NCBI GenBank assembly: GCA_033344815.1
Contig: JAWPMR010000001.1
Location: forward strand, 110,136 to 174,135
Direction: 5' to 3'
From: Paracoccaceae bacterium
GTDB taxonomy: Bacteria > Pseudomonadota > Alphaproteobacteria > Rhodobacterales > Rhodobacteraceae
Length of the DNA: 64,000 nt
The position numbers and the translations under genes were made by a program. Below are positions 8,985-18,978 of the stretch, one piece after another. Within the stretch, counting starts at the first letter, position 1, and every line of letters starts with the position of its first letter. The notes under the pieces are model-generated. The model saw only the letters and a program-made list of their open reading frames with translations, had not been told where the DNA came from and did not search any database.

Positions 8985-10337
8985 TTGGATATTTTTGCGT
9001 TGATCCCCCAGTTTGGCGGATTTGTCTGGACGGTCGCGGCCTTTGTGCTGGCGCTCTCCGTGATCGTCGCGATCCATGAATATGGCCATTACATTGTGGG
9101 GCGTTGGTCGGGCATTCACGCCGATGTTTTCTCGCTGGGTTTTGGCCCGGTGCTTTGGTCCCGCGTCGATCATCGGGGCACTAAATGGCAGGTGGCAGCG
9201 TTACCCTTTGGCGGATATGTGAAATTTGCGGGTGACGCTAATGCGGCCTCTGGTCGGGATGACGCGGCCATGGCCGCGGCGGCAGATAACCCCGAAAGGT
9301 TGCGCGCAACCATGCATGGTGCCCCTTTGTGGGCGCGCGCCGCAACGGTTGCGGCAGGCCCGATCTTTAATTTTGCGCTGTCCATAATTGTTTTTGCCTG
9401 CGTGGTTTTGACCAGCGGCGTGGCACGGGATCAATTGGCAGTCGGCGAATTGCGGCCCTTGCCGGTTGCGGATCGCGGTTTGGAAGTCGGGGATGAAATC
9501 CTGCGCATCAATGGCGCTGAGGTGCCAAGCACCGAAGAAACTCAGGCATACGCGGACTTCATAGACGCCATCCCGCGGCAACCCTTGCTGGAGTATACCG
9601 TGCTGCGCGGCCAGTCCGAACGCGATGTGACCGACGCCTACATACTGCCACCGCTGGTCAACGGGGTCAGCCCGCAAAGCGCGGCCTTTGGCGCCGGTTT
9701 GGAAGTGGGTGATGTGATAACGGCCATCGACGGCACGCCAATTTTTTCATTTGATGAGCTCAAAGCCGCCGTCGAAGGTGGGAACGGTGCCTCGCTGGCG
9801 CTGATGGTGTGGCGTGCGGGCGATGAATTAGACGTCACACTGACACCCAAACGGGTGGATGAACCCCAACCCGGCGGCGGTTTTGCGACCCAGTGGCGTA
9901 TCGGTATCGCTGGCGGGCTTGCTTTTGAAGCGGCCACGCAAACGCCTGGTGTTGGCGAAGCGTTAATGGCTGGCGTGCGTCAGACGGGTCGCATCATCGA
10001 GGGATCTCTTTCCGGGCTGGGCCACATGATCACGGGCGCGATCAGTACCTGTAACCTCAGCGGACCCATAGGGATCGCGCAGACATCAGGTGCTATGGCC
10101 AGTCAGGGTGCGGAATCCTTTATCTGGTTTATTGCCGTGCTGAGCACGGCCGTTGGGCTGTTGAACCTGTTTCCCGTCCCCGCACTTGATGGCGGACATC
10201 TGGTGTTTTACGCCTATGAAGCCGTGACGGGCAAGCCGCCGAGCGACAAGGCACTACGGGTTTTAATGACCTTTGGGCTCGCAACGGTACTGACTTTGAT
10301 GGTTTTTGCCCTGGGGAACGATCTGTTCTGCCCGTAA
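8985..10337 (+). CDS. rseP: RseP-type site-2 protease (M50 zinc metalloprotease)
   Basis: This intramembrane zinc protease cleaves membrane-bound anti-sigma factors and signal peptide remnants. The 450-residue protein starts at a TTG (8985) with GAGCAGG upstream. The catalytic HEYGH is at residues 31-35 in the first membrane helix. The second metal-ligand motif, NLFPVPALDGGHL, lies in a C-terminal helix. Between them are two PDZ-like segments (RGLEVGDEILRINGAEV and AGLEVGDVITAIDGTPI). The position between dxr and bamA is the common one, tying envelope stress response to outer-membrane assembly. Confidence 0.95.
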   Translation: MDIFALIPQFGGFVWTVAAFVLALSVIVAIHEYGHYIVGRWSGIHADVFSLGFGPVLWSRVDHRGTKWQVAALPFGGYVKFAGDANAASGRDDAAMAAAADNPERLRATMHGAPLWARAATVAAGPIFNFALSIIVFACVVLTSGVARDQLAVGELRPLPVADRGLEVGDEILRINGAEVPSTEETQAYADFIDAIPRQPLLEYTVLRGQSERDVTDAYILPPLVNGVSPQSAAFGAGLEVGDVITAIDGTPIFSFDELKAAVEGGNGASLALMVWRAGDELDVTLTPKRVDEPQPGGGFATQWRIGIAGGLAFEAATQTPGVGEALMAGVRQTGRIIEGSLSGLGHMITGAISTCNLSGPIGIAQTSGAMASQGAESFIWFIAVLSTAVGLLNLFPVPALDGGHLVFYAYEAVTGKPPSDKALRVLMTFGLATVLTLMVFALGNDLFCP

Positions 10338-10431
10338 CAGAGGTTTTGAAATGCCCTGATTGTGCCACATTCGGTCAAATTCACGCCTCATTCTTTGTAT
10401 AGCGTCTCTGTGAGCAATTTGGAGAATGCCA

Positions 10432-10563
10432 ATGCACACGCTACATGATGGATATCGCGGGTTGAGCTTGCTGATGGATCTCAATTGGGATCGGGCCTTG
10501 TACCTTGCAACGATTTTACTAGCACTTGGCACAAGCACATGGCTGGCAACGATCCTTAGCTGA
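10432..10563 (+). CDS. Small single-pass membrane protein (43 residues)
   Basis: A short frame from ATG 10432 to TGA 10563 encodes 43 residues, MHTLHDGYRGLSLLMDLNWD followed by R-A-L and a hydrophobic segment (about residues 24-42). A GGAG ribosome site lies seven bases upstream. It fills part of the 388-base gap between rseP and bamA. Its general shape, a short polar N-terminus with a D-L-N-W-D motif and one membrane helix, resembles the 42-residue protein at 24208-24336. Function is unknown. It could be spurious, but the ribosome site and the clean membrane segment favour a real gene. Confidence 0.55.
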   Translation: MHTLHDGYRGLSLLMDLNWDRALYLATILLALGTSTWLATILS

Positions 10564-10725
10564 AGCAATGCTACGGCGTTGAAAATATAAAATAACCTAT
10601 GATTGTATTTCCTGCTGTAAATGCGCCCATGTAGTGTTTTCAGGATTTATACCCACATGGTTTTGACAATACTTCCCAACATCGGTACTCAGATAGTCAT
10701 AAAAATCTGAGGATCGGGGCAGGTC

Positions 10726-13083
10726 ATGACACGGGGCACATTGGGCACAGGCCCACGCAAGCTTGGACGTTTCGCAACAATCGGAAATTTGCTGCAACTT
10801 TGCAGTTTTTGTCTGGTTTTATCAGTGGCTTGGATGGCGTCAGCCAAACCGGTTCTGGCACAGCAATACACGTTGAATTCCATTTCAATTGACGGAAACG
10901 TCCGTGTGGGAGACGCAGCGATCCTCACGCGCGCAGGAATCGCTCCCGGACAAACTGTGAGTGCGGCGGAACTGAATACCGCATTTCAGCAACTCAACGC
11001 CTCCGGGTTGTTTGAAAGCATCGATTTTGATCCGCAGCCCAATTCACTGCGCATCACCGTGGTGGAGTTTCCGACCATCAACCGCATCAGCTTTGAAGGC
11101 AACGCGCGCATTGATGATGAAGCTCTGGCCGCTGCAATCAATTCCAATGAGCGGCGCGTCTTCAACCCGTCTCAGGCCGAGCGCGATGCCGGATTGATCG
11201 CTGACGCATATGCCACCGAAGGACGCTTGGCGGCCAAGGTAACCCCGACGATCATCCGCCGGTCCGACAATCGCGTCGACCTGGTGTTTGAGATCTTTGA
11301 GGGCGACAATATTGAAATTGAACGGTTGAGTTTTGTCGGCAATCGCGCCTATTCCGACCGACGCCTGCGCCGTGTTCTGGACACCAAACAAGCCGGATTT
11401 TTCCGCGCCTTCGTGCGGGCAGATTTGCTGGTTGAAGATCGCATCGAGTTCGATAAGCAATTGTTGCGCGACTTCTACCTGTCACGGGGTTACATCGATT
11501 TTCGAACAAATTCCGTCAATGCAGAGCTGACCGAAGAGCGCGATGCTTACTTTCTGGTGTTCGATGTTCAGGAAGGCCAGCAATTCCGGTTCGGCGAAAT
11601 CACGGTATCAAGCGACATTGCCGGTGCTGACGCGGATATCTACCGCGACATCGCAAAGATCAAACCCGGTGTGGTCTATTCGCCCAGCCTTCTGGAGGCG
11701 GATATCGCGCGCATGGAACGTCAGGCGCTGCGCGATGGCGTCGATTTCTTGCGCGTTGAGCCGCGGGTGACCCGCGACGAGCGGAATGTGCGCCTGAACA
11801 TTGAATATGTGCTGTCTCGGGGACCTCGTGTCTTTGTCGAACGGATCGATGTTGAGGGCAATACAACAACACTGGATCAGGTGATCCGTCGGCAATTCAA
11901 CAGTGTAGAGGGTGATCCTTTCAATCCCCGTGAAATTCGCGAGGCGGCGGAACGGATCCGCGCGCTTGGGTATTTTGAGACCGCTGAGGTCAACGCGCGT
12001 GAAGGTTCTGCGCCTGATCAGGTTGTGGTCGATGTCGATGTGGTTGAAGCGCCCACCGGATCCTTCAGTTTCGGTGCGTCATTCTCGAACAATGACGGTA
12101 TTGGTTTTGCAGTCCGTTTTGCTGAGGACAACTTCCTCGGACGGGGCCAGAGACTTGCATTGAACGTGCAGACCACAGAGGATTCGCGCCGCTACGGGAT
12201 CAACTTTGTCGAACCTGCCTTTCTGGGGCGCGACCTCGCATTTGGCGTGCGGTTTGACATTGCGGAGACGGACAGTTCCTTCACCACCTATGACACCGAG
12301 CGTTTCCTGTTCCAGCCGTCCCTGACGTTCCCGATTGCGGAAAACACCCGGCTAGAGTTGCGCTACACGCTTGAAGATTCCGAGATGCAGGCGCGTGACG
12401 TGCCAGTGAACGGCGCTGTAATCGGCAATGAAATCGCGGTGGGTGAACAGTTGAGCAGCGCCTTCGGTTACGAGTTGACCTATGACACGCGCTTGACAGG
12501 GTTGGACCCGAATTCCGGTTACTTGTTGGAATTCGGCCAGGATTTTGCCGGTATTGGCGGCGACAGCCAATACATCAAGACCACGGGTCGCGTTGTGGGC
12601 CAGACCAGAGTGCTGAGCGAGGAAGTCACCTTGCGCGCCACCCTCGAGGGTGGGGCGTTGTCCTGGTCCGGTGGCACCAACCGGGCGGTCGATCGTTTCT
12701 TGCTGAACACCAACATCATGCGCGGGTTTGAACCCGGCGGGATAGGGCCACGCGATCTGTCCGTCAGTGGTGAAGACCCGCTTGGCGGGAACCTCTATGT
12801 GGTCGCGCGATTTGAAGCGGAATTCCCATTGGGGCTGCCGGAGGAATACGGTATTACCGGGGGTCTTTTCTATGACATCGGTAACCTGTGGGACTTGAGC
12901 GACGTGAACGTGGCAGGCGGTAATATCGTGGGTGAAGGTGGTTCGTTCCGCCAGGTCATCGGTTTTGCGATCCTGTGGAATACGCCGGTCGGGCCCTTGC
13001 GCTTCAATTTCACGGAGGCCTTGGTCAAGGAAGACTTCGACCGTGACCAGTCGTTTGAATTGACGCTCAGCACCTCGTTCTGA
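10726..13083 (+). CDS. bamA: Outer-membrane protein assembly factor BamA
   Basis: BamA is the central beta-barrel of the machinery that folds proteins into the outer membrane. The 785-residue precursor has a signal peptide ending near residue 46 (KPVLAQ, then QYTLNSISIDGN). Five POTRA repeats follow, each beginning with a pattern such as FEGNARIDDEAL, FVGNRAYSDRRL or VEGNTTTLDQVI. The C-terminal barrel contains the conserved VAEAPTGS-like entry (VVEAPTGSFSFG) and ends with the outer-membrane phenylalanine (LTLSTSF). It is followed after four bases by a Skp-like chaperone gene. Confidence 0.97.
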   Translation: MTRGTLGTGPRKLGRFATIGNLLQLCSFCLVLSVAWMASAKPVLAQQYTLNSISIDGNVRVGDAAILTRAGIAPGQTVSAAELNTAFQQLNASGLFESIDFDPQPNSLRITVVEFPTINRISFEGNARIDDEALAAAINSNERRVFNPSQAERDAGLIADAYATEGRLAAKVTPTIIRRSDNRVDLVFEIFEGDNIEIERLSFVGNRAYSDRRLRRVLDTKQAGFFRAFVRADLLVEDRIEFDKQLLRDFYLSRGYIDFRTNSVNAELTEERDAYFLVFDVQEGQQFRFGEITVSSDIAGADADIYRDIAKIKPGVVYSPSLLEADIARMERQALRDGVDFLRVEPRVTRDERNVRLNIEYVLSRGPRVFVERIDVEGNTTTLDQVIRRQFNSVEGDPFNPREIREAAERIRALGYFETAEVNAREGSAPDQVVVDVDVVEAPTGSFSFGASFSNNDGIGFAVRFAEDNFLGRGQRLALNVQTTEDSRRYGINFVEPAFLGRDLAFGVRFDIAETDSSFTTYDTERFLFQPSLTFPIAENTRLELRYTLEDSEMQARDVPVNGAVIGNEIAVGEQLSSAFGYELTYDTRLTGLDPNSGYLLEFGQDFAGIGGDSQYIKTTGRVVGQTRVLSEEVTLRATLEGGALSWSGGTNRAVDRFLLNTNIMRGFEPGGIGPRDLSVSGEDPLGGNLYVVARFEAEFPLGLPEEYGITGGLFYDIGNLWDLSDVNVAGGNIVGEGGSFRQVIGFAILWNTPVGPLRFNFTEALVKEDFDRDQSFELTLSTSF

Positions 13084-13087
13084 TTCG

Positions 13088-13651
13088 ATGAGACGCCTGT
13101 CAGCGCTTCTGACCGGTTTGATGTCCATCTGTTGGCTTTTGATGGCTGGCAGCGCCGCCGAAGCACAACGTATCGGGACGTTGCAAAGCCCGATTCTGAC
13201 GATTGATTCTGATCGGCTCTTTTCCGAAAGCGCGTTTGGAAAGCGCGTTGTAGAAGAGTTTGAAGCGCGAGGCGCCGAGCTTTCCGCCGAAAACCGTCAG
13301 ATTGAACAAGCTTTGTCAGAGGAAGAAAAAGCCCTGACAGAGACTCGCGAAACCCTGCCAGCCTCGGAATTTCGGGTTTTGGCGGACGCTTTTGACGAAA
13401 AGGTTCAGGCGACGCGGCGCACGCAGGATTCCAAGACGCGTGAGTTGAATGTTGCGCTTGAGGGGCGGCGGGTGGTTTTTCTCAATGCGGCTGCCCCGAT
13501 TCTGGAGACACTCATGCGCGAATCCGGGGCCGCTGTCATCCTGGAGCGACGGTCTATTTTTCTGAGTTCCAATGCCATTGACATCACGCGCACAGCCATT
13601 GACCGTCTGGACATGGTGTTGGGAGACGGTAACACGAGGGACCAACCCTGA
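13088..13651 (+). CDS. OmpH/Skp-family periplasmic chaperone
   Basis: This 187-residue precursor has an N-terminal signal peptide ending near SAAEA-QR. A short beta segment (ILTIDSDRLFSESAFG) is followed by a long charged coiled-coil region (about residues 55-130), the layout of Skp, which holds unfolded outer-membrane proteins. The downstream beta strand AAVILERRSIFLSSNAIDIT also fits the family. It sits directly behind bamA, as expected for a partner in outer-membrane protein assembly. Sequence similarity in this family is low, so the call rests on architecture and position. Confidence 0.85.
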   Translation: MRRLSALLTGLMSICWLLMAGSAAEAQRIGTLQSPILTIDSDRLFSESAFGKRVVEEFEARGAELSAENRQIEQALSEEEKALTETRETLPASEFRVLADAFDEKVQATRRTQDSKTRELNVALEGRRVVFLNAAAPILETLMRESGAAVILERRSIFLSSNAIDITRTAIDRLDMVLGDGNTRDQP

Positions 13652-13732
13652 TCGCTGCGCGCGGTGCTTGCCCCCTTCGGGCGGAGTTGCTAGTCAGAAA
13701 GCCAAGTCCTTGAGGAGAATAGGAGCCTTACG

Positions 13733-14191
13733 ATGACGTCCCCTCAAACCAGCGCCGACATCCAGCTGATCCAACGCATCTTGCCGCATCGCTATCCGTT
13801 CCTATTGGTGGATAAGGTTGTCGATATCAACGGGACGACTTCCGCGCGGGGACTCAAGAACGTCTCGATGAACGAGCCGCATTTTCAGGGCCACTTTCCA
13901 GGGCTGCCGATCATGCCCGGTGTCACCATAATCGAAGCCATGGCGCAAACGGCGGCCGTTATGGTTGGGGTGTCACTGGAGATGGCGGATAAGGAAATGA
14001 AGGTCTACTTCATGGCGATCGACAAGGCCAAGTTTCGACGCAAGGTGATCCCCGGTGATGTGTTGGAGATGCACTTGCAAACACTGCGAGGCAAGCCCGG
14101 CGGCAAGGTCTGGCGCTTTGGCGGTGTGGCCTCCGTAGAAGGCGAAATGGCTGCGGAATGTGAATTCACTGCGATGATGGATCTGGGCTAG
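13733..14191 (+). CDS. fabZ: 3-hydroxyacyl-ACP dehydratase
   Basis: FabZ removes water from 3-hydroxyacyl-ACP in fatty acid elongation and shares a substrate pool with LpxA. The 152-residue length is normal. The catalytic pair His54 and Glu68 lies in [20 protein letters not shown], and the N-terminal [14 protein letters not shown] motif is present. An AGGAG ribosome site precedes the ATG. It is three bases upstream of lpxA, the usual coupling of fatty acid and lipid A synthesis. Confidence 0.97.
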   Translation: MTSPQTSADIQLIQRILPHRYPFLLVDKVVDINGTTSARGLKNVSMNEPHFQGHFPGLPIMPGVTIIEAMAQTAAVMVGVSLEMADKEMKVYFMAIDKAKFRRKVIPGDVLEMHLQTLRGKPGGKVWRFGGVASVEGEMAAECEFTAMMDLG

Positions 14192-14194
14192 GGC

Positions 14195-14977
14195 ATGGGT
14201 AACATCCACCCCAGCGCTGTCATTGAAGAAGGTGCTTCGATTGACGCCTCTGCGATTGTAGGGCCCTTTTGCATGGTGGGTCCGCAGGTCTCGCTCGGCG
14301 CGGGGGTGCACCTGAAAAGCCACGTGGTTGTGACCGGACATACTGAAATTGGCGATGAAACAGTGATCTTCCCTTTTGCGGTTATTGGAGAAATTCCGCA
14401 GGATCTCAAGTTCAAGGGCGAAGCAACGCGACTTGTTGTGGGCAAACGCAACCGAATTCGTGAACATGTGACAATGAATTGTGGCACCGATGCCGGCGGC
14501 GGCATCACCCGCATCGGTAATGATGGATTGTTCATGGCCGGATGCCATATTGCGCATGATGCGGTGATCGGGGATCGTTGTATCATCGTGAATTCCGTGG
14601 CCATTGCCGGGCATTGCATATTGGAAGACGATGTGATCGTGGGCGGGTTGTCAGGCGTACATCAATTTGTGCGCATCGGGCGCGGTGCGATCATCGGGGC
14701 CGTTACCATGGTGACCAATGACGTCATTCCATACGGGCTCGTACAGGCACCGCGCGGAGAGTTGGACGGGCTCAATCTGGTTGGGCTCAAACGACGCGGT
14801 GTGGCCCGGTCGGACATCACCGCATTGCGCGCCGCGTTTCAGATGTTGGCGCAGGGTGAGGGGACATTTCATGATCGCGCGCTCCGTCTGGCGGATGAAA
14901 CAACCAGTGACTATGTGCGCCAGATCGTCGATTTCATACTGGCCGATAGCGGCCGACATTTTCTGACACCGCGCTGA
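14195..14977 (+). CDS. lpxA: UDP-N-acetylglucosamine acyltransferase
   Basis: LpxA adds the first 3-hydroxyacyl chain in lipid A synthesis. The 260-residue product consists of hexapeptide repeats forming a left-handed beta-helix (for example SIDASAIVGPFCMVGPQVSL and IGDETVIFPFAVIG), followed by a helical C-terminus. His118 and His121 in GCHIAHDAVIGD match the catalytic HIAHD of the family (His122/His125 in E. coli). Its stop codon overlaps the lpxI start by one base (TGATG). Confidence 0.96.
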   Translation: MGNIHPSAVIEEGASIDASAIVGPFCMVGPQVSLGAGVHLKSHVVVTGHTEIGDETVIFPFAVIGEIPQDLKFKGEATRLVVGKRNRIREHVTMNCGTDAGGGITRIGNDGLFMAGCHIAHDAVIGDRCIIVNSVAIAGHCILEDDVIVGGLSGVHQFVRIGRGAIIGAVTMVTNDVIPYGLVQAPRGELDGLNLVGLKRRGVARSDITALRAAFQMLAQGEGTFHDRALRLADETTSDYVRQIVDFILADSGRHFLTPR

Positions 14978-15768
14978 TGTTGGCTCTGATCGCAGGACGT
15001 GGCGGCCTGCCTGCCCGGATCGCCGCCGCGCAATCCACACCTCCATTGATCTGTGCCTTGCAGGGGTTTGAACCGGACGGCCTCGTTTCTGACGAGGTTT
15101 TTCGCTTGGAGCAACTGGGATCGCTGCTGGTGGATTTGAAGGAGCGTGGCGTTTCAGAGGTTTGTATGTGCGGTGCCATTGAGCGTCCGCCGATCGATCC
15201 GTCTGCGCTCGATGATGCCACGTTGCCGTTGGTGCCAATCATCATGAAGGCTCTGAGTTCGGGAGATGATGGTGCCTTGCGCGCAGTGATCGCCGTCCTG
15301 GAAGCGCAGGGTTTTGTGGTGCGCGCAGCGCAGGACCTTGCACCTGATATCATTGTACGCGCCGGCGTGCTCAGCGCCGCAGAACCGGATGATCAGATGT
15401 TGGCGGACGCCGCCAAGGCCGAAGCCGTCTTGACAGCCTTGTCGCCTCTGGATGTGGGGCAGGGGTGTGTGGTGGGCAAAGGTCAGGTCTGGGCCATTGA
15501 AACGCTGGGCGGTACGGATCATATGCTGGACACTCTTCCCGCGTCCTGTGCCAAGGCACGTGCGATATTGCTCAAGAAGCCAAAACTGGGACAGGACCGC
15601 CGCGTGGATATGCCCACGATCGGGCCCGCGACTGTGATCGCCGCTGCACGCGCCGGATTGGCTGGCATATTGGTTGAAGCAGGCAGCGTTATTCTTTTGG
15701 AACCCGAGGCCACACGGACCGCTGCGGATGCGGCCGGTCTTGTGCTTTGGGCGCGCGCCGCTTCCTGA
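14977..15768 (+). CDS. lpxI: UDP-2,3-diacylglucosamine pyrophosphatase LpxI
   Basis: LpxI (DUF1009 family) hydrolyses UDP-2,3-diacylglucosamine to lipid X. It replaces the unrelated LpxH in many alphaproteobacteria. The 263-residue protein begins with ALIAGRGGLPARIAAA and contains LERVGAIERPP-like CGAIERPPIDPSALDDATLP. The C-terminal catalytic region includes GCVVGKGQVWAIETLGGTDH and RRVDMPTIGPATVIAAARAG. One-base overlaps on both sides (lpxA and lpxB) indicate tight translational coupling. Confidence 0.94.
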   Translation: MLALIAGRGGLPARIAAAQSTPPLICALQGFEPDGLVSDEVFRLEQLGSLLVDLKERGVSEVCMCGAIERPPIDPSALDDATLPLVPIIMKALSSGDDGALRAVIAVLEAQGFVVRAAQDLAPDIIVRAGVLSAAEPDDQMLADAAKAEAVLTALSPLDVGQGCVVGKGQVWAIETLGGTDHMLDTLPASCAKARAILLKKPKLGQDRRVDMPTIGPATVIAAARAGLAGILVEAGSVILLEPEATRTAADAAGLVLWARAAS

Positions 15769-16919
15769 TGCGGGTTTTCATCATTGCCGGCGAGCCCTCG
15801 GGTGACAAGCTCGGTGGGGCGTTGATGAAGGGGTTGAAACAGCTGCGCCCGGACGTGGAATTTGATGGAATCGGCGGGGTAGACATGCAGGCCGAAGGCT
15901 TGCAAAGCCGCTTTCCGATGGACGAACTGAGCGTCATGGGGATCGCCGAGATCCTCCCGAAGTATCGCGCCTTGATGGCCCGGATCAATGAGACGGCGGG
16001 GGCGGTTGTGACGTCACAACCTGATGTTCTGATTACCATCGACAGCCCTGATTTTTCGTTGCGGGTGGCGCGCCGGGTCAAATCAGTCAGCAAGATCCGT
16101 ACGGTGCATTACGTGGCCCCGACCGTTTGGGCCTGGCGCCCCGGGCGGGCGAAAAAGATGGCGCAGGTGATTGATCAGGTCCTGGCGTTATTCCCGTTTG
16201 AGCCCCCCTTGATGTCTGTGGACGGGATGGTGTGTGACTTCGTAGGTCACCCGGTGGTGGCTGAGCCCAAGGTCAGTCATGAAGACGCCCAGGCGTTTCG
16301 GTCAGATCATGGAATCGGCGCAGCACCGATGCTATTGGCCTTGCCAGGTTCAAGGCGCGGTGAGGTTGCACGGCTGGCGTCCGTGTTCGGGCATTCCATA
16401 AAGCCTGTCAGAGACGCACATCAGGATCTCAAGGTTGTGGTGCCGGCTGCGGCCCCAGTCGTGGATCTGGTACGGGCGGAAGTTTCCAAGTGGTCAGTCG
16501 ACGCGGTCGTTCTGGATCCACGGGGCATGTCATTGTCAGCGGCGGGAGATTTGAAACGCGCCGCGTTCCGGGCGGCAGATGTGGCATTGGCGGCTTCCGG
16601 GACCGTGTCACTGGAGCTGGCAGCGGCGGGCACGCCGATGGTCATCGCCTACAAGATGAACTGGCTCAGCTTTCGGCTGATCAAGGCGATGGCCTTAGTC
16701 GATACGGTGACACTGGTCAATCTGGTATCTGACACCCGTGTGGTTCCCGATTTTCTGGGACCGGAGTGTCAGCCCGATCAGATTGGTGCCGCACTTTTGC
16801 AGATCATGCGCTCGCCCGAAGCCCAGTTGGAGGCGATGGCCTTGACCATGCAGCGCCTTGGCGACGGCGGGGAAGATCCCGGTTTGCGCGCCGCCAAAGC
16901 CGTCATTGGAAGACTTTGA
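15768..16919 (+). CDS. lpxB: Lipid-A-disaccharide synthase
   Basis: LpxB joins UDP-diacylglucosamine and lipid X (the LpxI product) into the lipid A disaccharide. The ATG at 15768 overlaps the lpxI stop and gives 383 residues starting MRVFIIAGEPSGDKLGGALM, the family N-terminus. An in-frame start at 15747 is possible but lies inside lpxI. VMGIAEILPKYRALMARIN, HYVAPTVWAWRPGRAKKM and LALPGSRRGEVARL are recognisable. This is the last gene of the envelope cluster. Confidence 0.96.
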   Translation: MRVFIIAGEPSGDKLGGALMKGLKQLRPDVEFDGIGGVDMQAEGLQSRFPMDELSVMGIAEILPKYRALMARINETAGAVVTSQPDVLITIDSPDFSLRVARRVKSVSKIRTVHYVAPTVWAWRPGRAKKMAQVIDQVLALFPFEPPLMSVDGMVCDFVGHPVVAEPKVSHEDAQAFRSDHGIGAAPMLLALPGSRRGEVARLASVFGHSIKPVRDAHQDLKVVVPAAAPVVDLVRAEVSKWSVDAVVLDPRGMSLSAAGDLKRAAFRAADVALAASGTVSLELAAAGTPMVIAYKMNWLSFRLIKAMALVDTVTLVNLVSDTRVVPDFLGPECQPDQIGAALLQIMRSPEAQLEAMALTMQRLGDGGEDPGLRAAKAVIGRL

Positions 16920-17404
16920 CTACTTTTTGGTTTGCCGAAACGTGGATTGATTTAACATAGTTAGCCGATCGGCATGGCGGTCAGTGCGAGGGAAAAACGT
17001 CATCTCAACGCATGGATCACTGGCACTCATAAAGTGGCATTTTTCAATGCGTCAAAGACGTGTCAGGCGATAGTTCCGGAGCCTCTCGTCTCAACCGCAA
17101 AAGCGCTGTCGTTTGAAAGGCACAAGCGTCATCCGGCCGTCTCTCCGCTACCCGGCGCTGGGGACCGGTCGGTTCATCGGGCTTTGTCGGGCGCACCCGC
17201 TACCCGCTTATTCACGTCCGTGCTCAAGAGTTTCCGCGATAGGTGCAAAAGCGCCTCTACAACAAGGCGCAAACTCCGGTCACGCCGCAGAGTCTTCGGA
17301 AACGAACACAGGTCAAGGGAAAGGCTGCGTCTGGCGCGACTCGTTTGATCCAATAGGGTCAAACAACTGATCCGTCACGCGCAGGTGGGCGCATCGACGT
17401 CACA
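16920..17404. other. Intergenic region between lpxB and mnmA
   Basis: This stretch lies between convergently transcribed lpxB and mnmA. An arginine-rich frame of 124 codons crosses it at 16974-17348, but it has no ribosome site and no recognisable family. No RNA gene or terminator could be identified. Confidence 0.45.
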
Positions 17405-18547
17405 TCATCCTTTGTGGATCCATCCACCACCATAGATACGGCTGCTTGTTGGATCATAGAAGACGCAGGCCTGTCCTGGCGATACACCCTGTTCAGCAGC
17501 CGCCAATTCCACCGTGGCTTCTGTGGCGCTGATCGGTCGGATAACAGCTTCTGTTGGCGGGCGGGTGGAACGGACTTTCACAGCAAGATGCCATTCCTTT
17601 TGCGACATGAAGTCATCATCCCCCAGCCAGTTGATTTCGCGCACAGGCACCGTTCTCGTGGCCAGCATGTCTCTTGGACCCACGACGACCGATTTCGTGT
17701 CGGGATCAAGTTTGACCACATAGAGAGGGTCAGCGAGCCCCCCGATTCCCAATCCGCGTCTTTGACCAATGGTGTAGTTGATAACGCCGTCATGTTGCCC
17801 GAGGATTCGCCCGTCCGCGTGCACGATATTACCGGGGTCGGCGGCTTCCGGGCGTAACTTGAGAATCACGGACGCGTAGTCGCCGTTTGGAACGAAACAA
17901 ATGTCCTGACTATCGGGCTTATCGGCGACGCTCAGGCCGTATCGGGCGGCCAGTTCACGCGTGTCCGCCTTCGAAGCCAGATGCCCCAGCGGAAAGCGCA
18001 GGAACTCGAGTTGTTCCGGGGTTGTGGAAAACAGGAAGTAGCTTTGATCACGGGTGCTATCAGCTGCGGCGTGCAATTCAGCGCCCCCGACGCCCTGATG
18101 GCGTTGGATATAATGCCCGGTGGCCATGCAATCCGCGTCGAGATCTTTGGCGGTTTCCAACAAATCCTTGAACTTCACCCGCTCGTTACAGCGGATACAT
18201 GGCACTGGCGTTGCGCCGCCCAGATAGCTGTCAGCGAACTCGTCAATGACCGCATCCTTAAAAATGTTCTCATAATCCAACACGTAATGCGGGAACCCCA
18301 TTTGCTCGGCAACGCGCCGCGCGTCGTGAATATCAAGCCCCGCACAGCAAGCGCCTTTTTTGGCCAATGCAGCGCCATGATCATAAAGCTGAAGGGTTAC
18401 GCCAACGACATCATAGCCCTCTTCCGCCAACATAGCAGCGACAACAGAGCTATCCACGCCGCCGGACATCGCCACCACTACGCGCGTGTCAGCAGGCGCT
18501 TTGGCGAAGCCAAGCGAGTTCAAAGGGGGCTTGAGATCCAGCGGCAT
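17405..18547 (-). CDS. mnmA: tRNA-specific 2-thiouridylase
   Basis: MnmA installs the 2-thio group on wobble uridine 34 of Lys, Glu and Gln tRNAs. From the ATG at 18547 (GGAG upstream) it has 380 residues. The ATP pyrophosphatase P-loop [15 protein letters not shown] is at about residue 26. The two catalytic cysteines are in [10 protein letters not shown] (near residue 112) and QDICFVPNG (near 208). The C-terminal [10 protein letters not shown] and GQACVFYD segments match the family. A longer frame to 18601 lacks family support. It is divergent from sciP with a 125-base spacer. Confidence 0.96.
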   Translation of the reverse strand: MPLDLKPPLNSLGFAKAPADTRVVVAMSGGVDSSVVAAMLAEEGYDVVGVTLQLYDHGAALAKKGACCAGLDIHDARRVAEQMGFPHYVLDYENIFKDAVIDEFADSYLGGATPVPCIRCNERVKFKDLLETAKDLDADCMATGHYIQRHQGVGGAELHAAADSTRDQSYFLFSTTPEQLEFLRFPLGHLASKADTRELAARYGLSVADKPDSQDICFVPNGDYASVILKLRPEAADPGNIVHADGRILGQHDGVINYTIGQRRGLGIGGLADPLYVVKLDPDTKSVVVGPRDMLATRTVPVREINWLGDDDFMSQKEWHLAVKVRSTRPPTEAVIRPISATEATVELAAAEQGVSPGQACVFYDPTSSRIYGGGWIHKG

Positions 18548-18672
18548 GTCAAAGTCTCCGGGTATTTCGAGGAAATATAGGAAAATCCTAATTACTCTCA
18601 AGAGGGCGCTTCATCGGTCTTTAAGGCGATAACGTCAAGGTAGCATCAAATGAGTAACGATGGGTATGAGTG

Positions 18673-18951
18673 ATGTATCTTAAGAAAGTAGATGGGCCAC
18701 GATCTGTGACCCTGGCGGATGGCAGTGTCATGACCTTGGCGGATCTTCCGCCTGCAAATACAAGGCGGTGGGTTGCTTCACGCAAGGCTGCGGTTGTGCG
18801 TGGTGTGGCTTATGGTTTGATGACGCAAAGTGACGCGCTGAAAAAATATATGATCAGTGATGATGAGTTCCAAGAGTGGGTTAAGGCCGTTTCAGAGCAT
18901 GGCGAGGGCGCTTTGAAGGCCACAGCGCTACAAAAATATAGACAACCATAA
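18673..18951 (+). CDS. sciP: SciP-like DUF1153 protein (CtrA inhibitory protein homologue)
   Basis: SciP in Caulobacter is a small helix-turn-helix protein of the DUF1153 family that binds CtrA and blocks its transcriptional activity. The 92-residue product shows the full family pattern: YLKKVDGPRSVTLADGSVM, LPPANTRRWVASRKAAVVRG, then a helix-turn-helix (ALKKYMISDDEFQEWVKAV) and the C-terminal LKATALQKYRQ. A GTG start three bases upstream is equally possible. It lies 98 bases before ctrA on the same strand, which puts regulator and target side by side. The functional link is family knowledge; it was not shown for this organism. Confidence 0.88.
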   Translation: MYLKKVDGPRSVTLADGSVMTLADLPPANTRRWVASRKAAVVRGVAYGLMTQSDALKKYMISDDEFQEWVKAVSEHGEGALKATALQKYRQP

Positions 18952-18978
18952 GTTGCTAACGTAATAATCTGCAAAACA

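Noticed and set aside
16974-17348. A 124-codon arginine-rich frame between lpxB and mnmA
   Set aside because: There is no ribosome site or recognisable family, and other frames are equally open in this GC-rich stretch.
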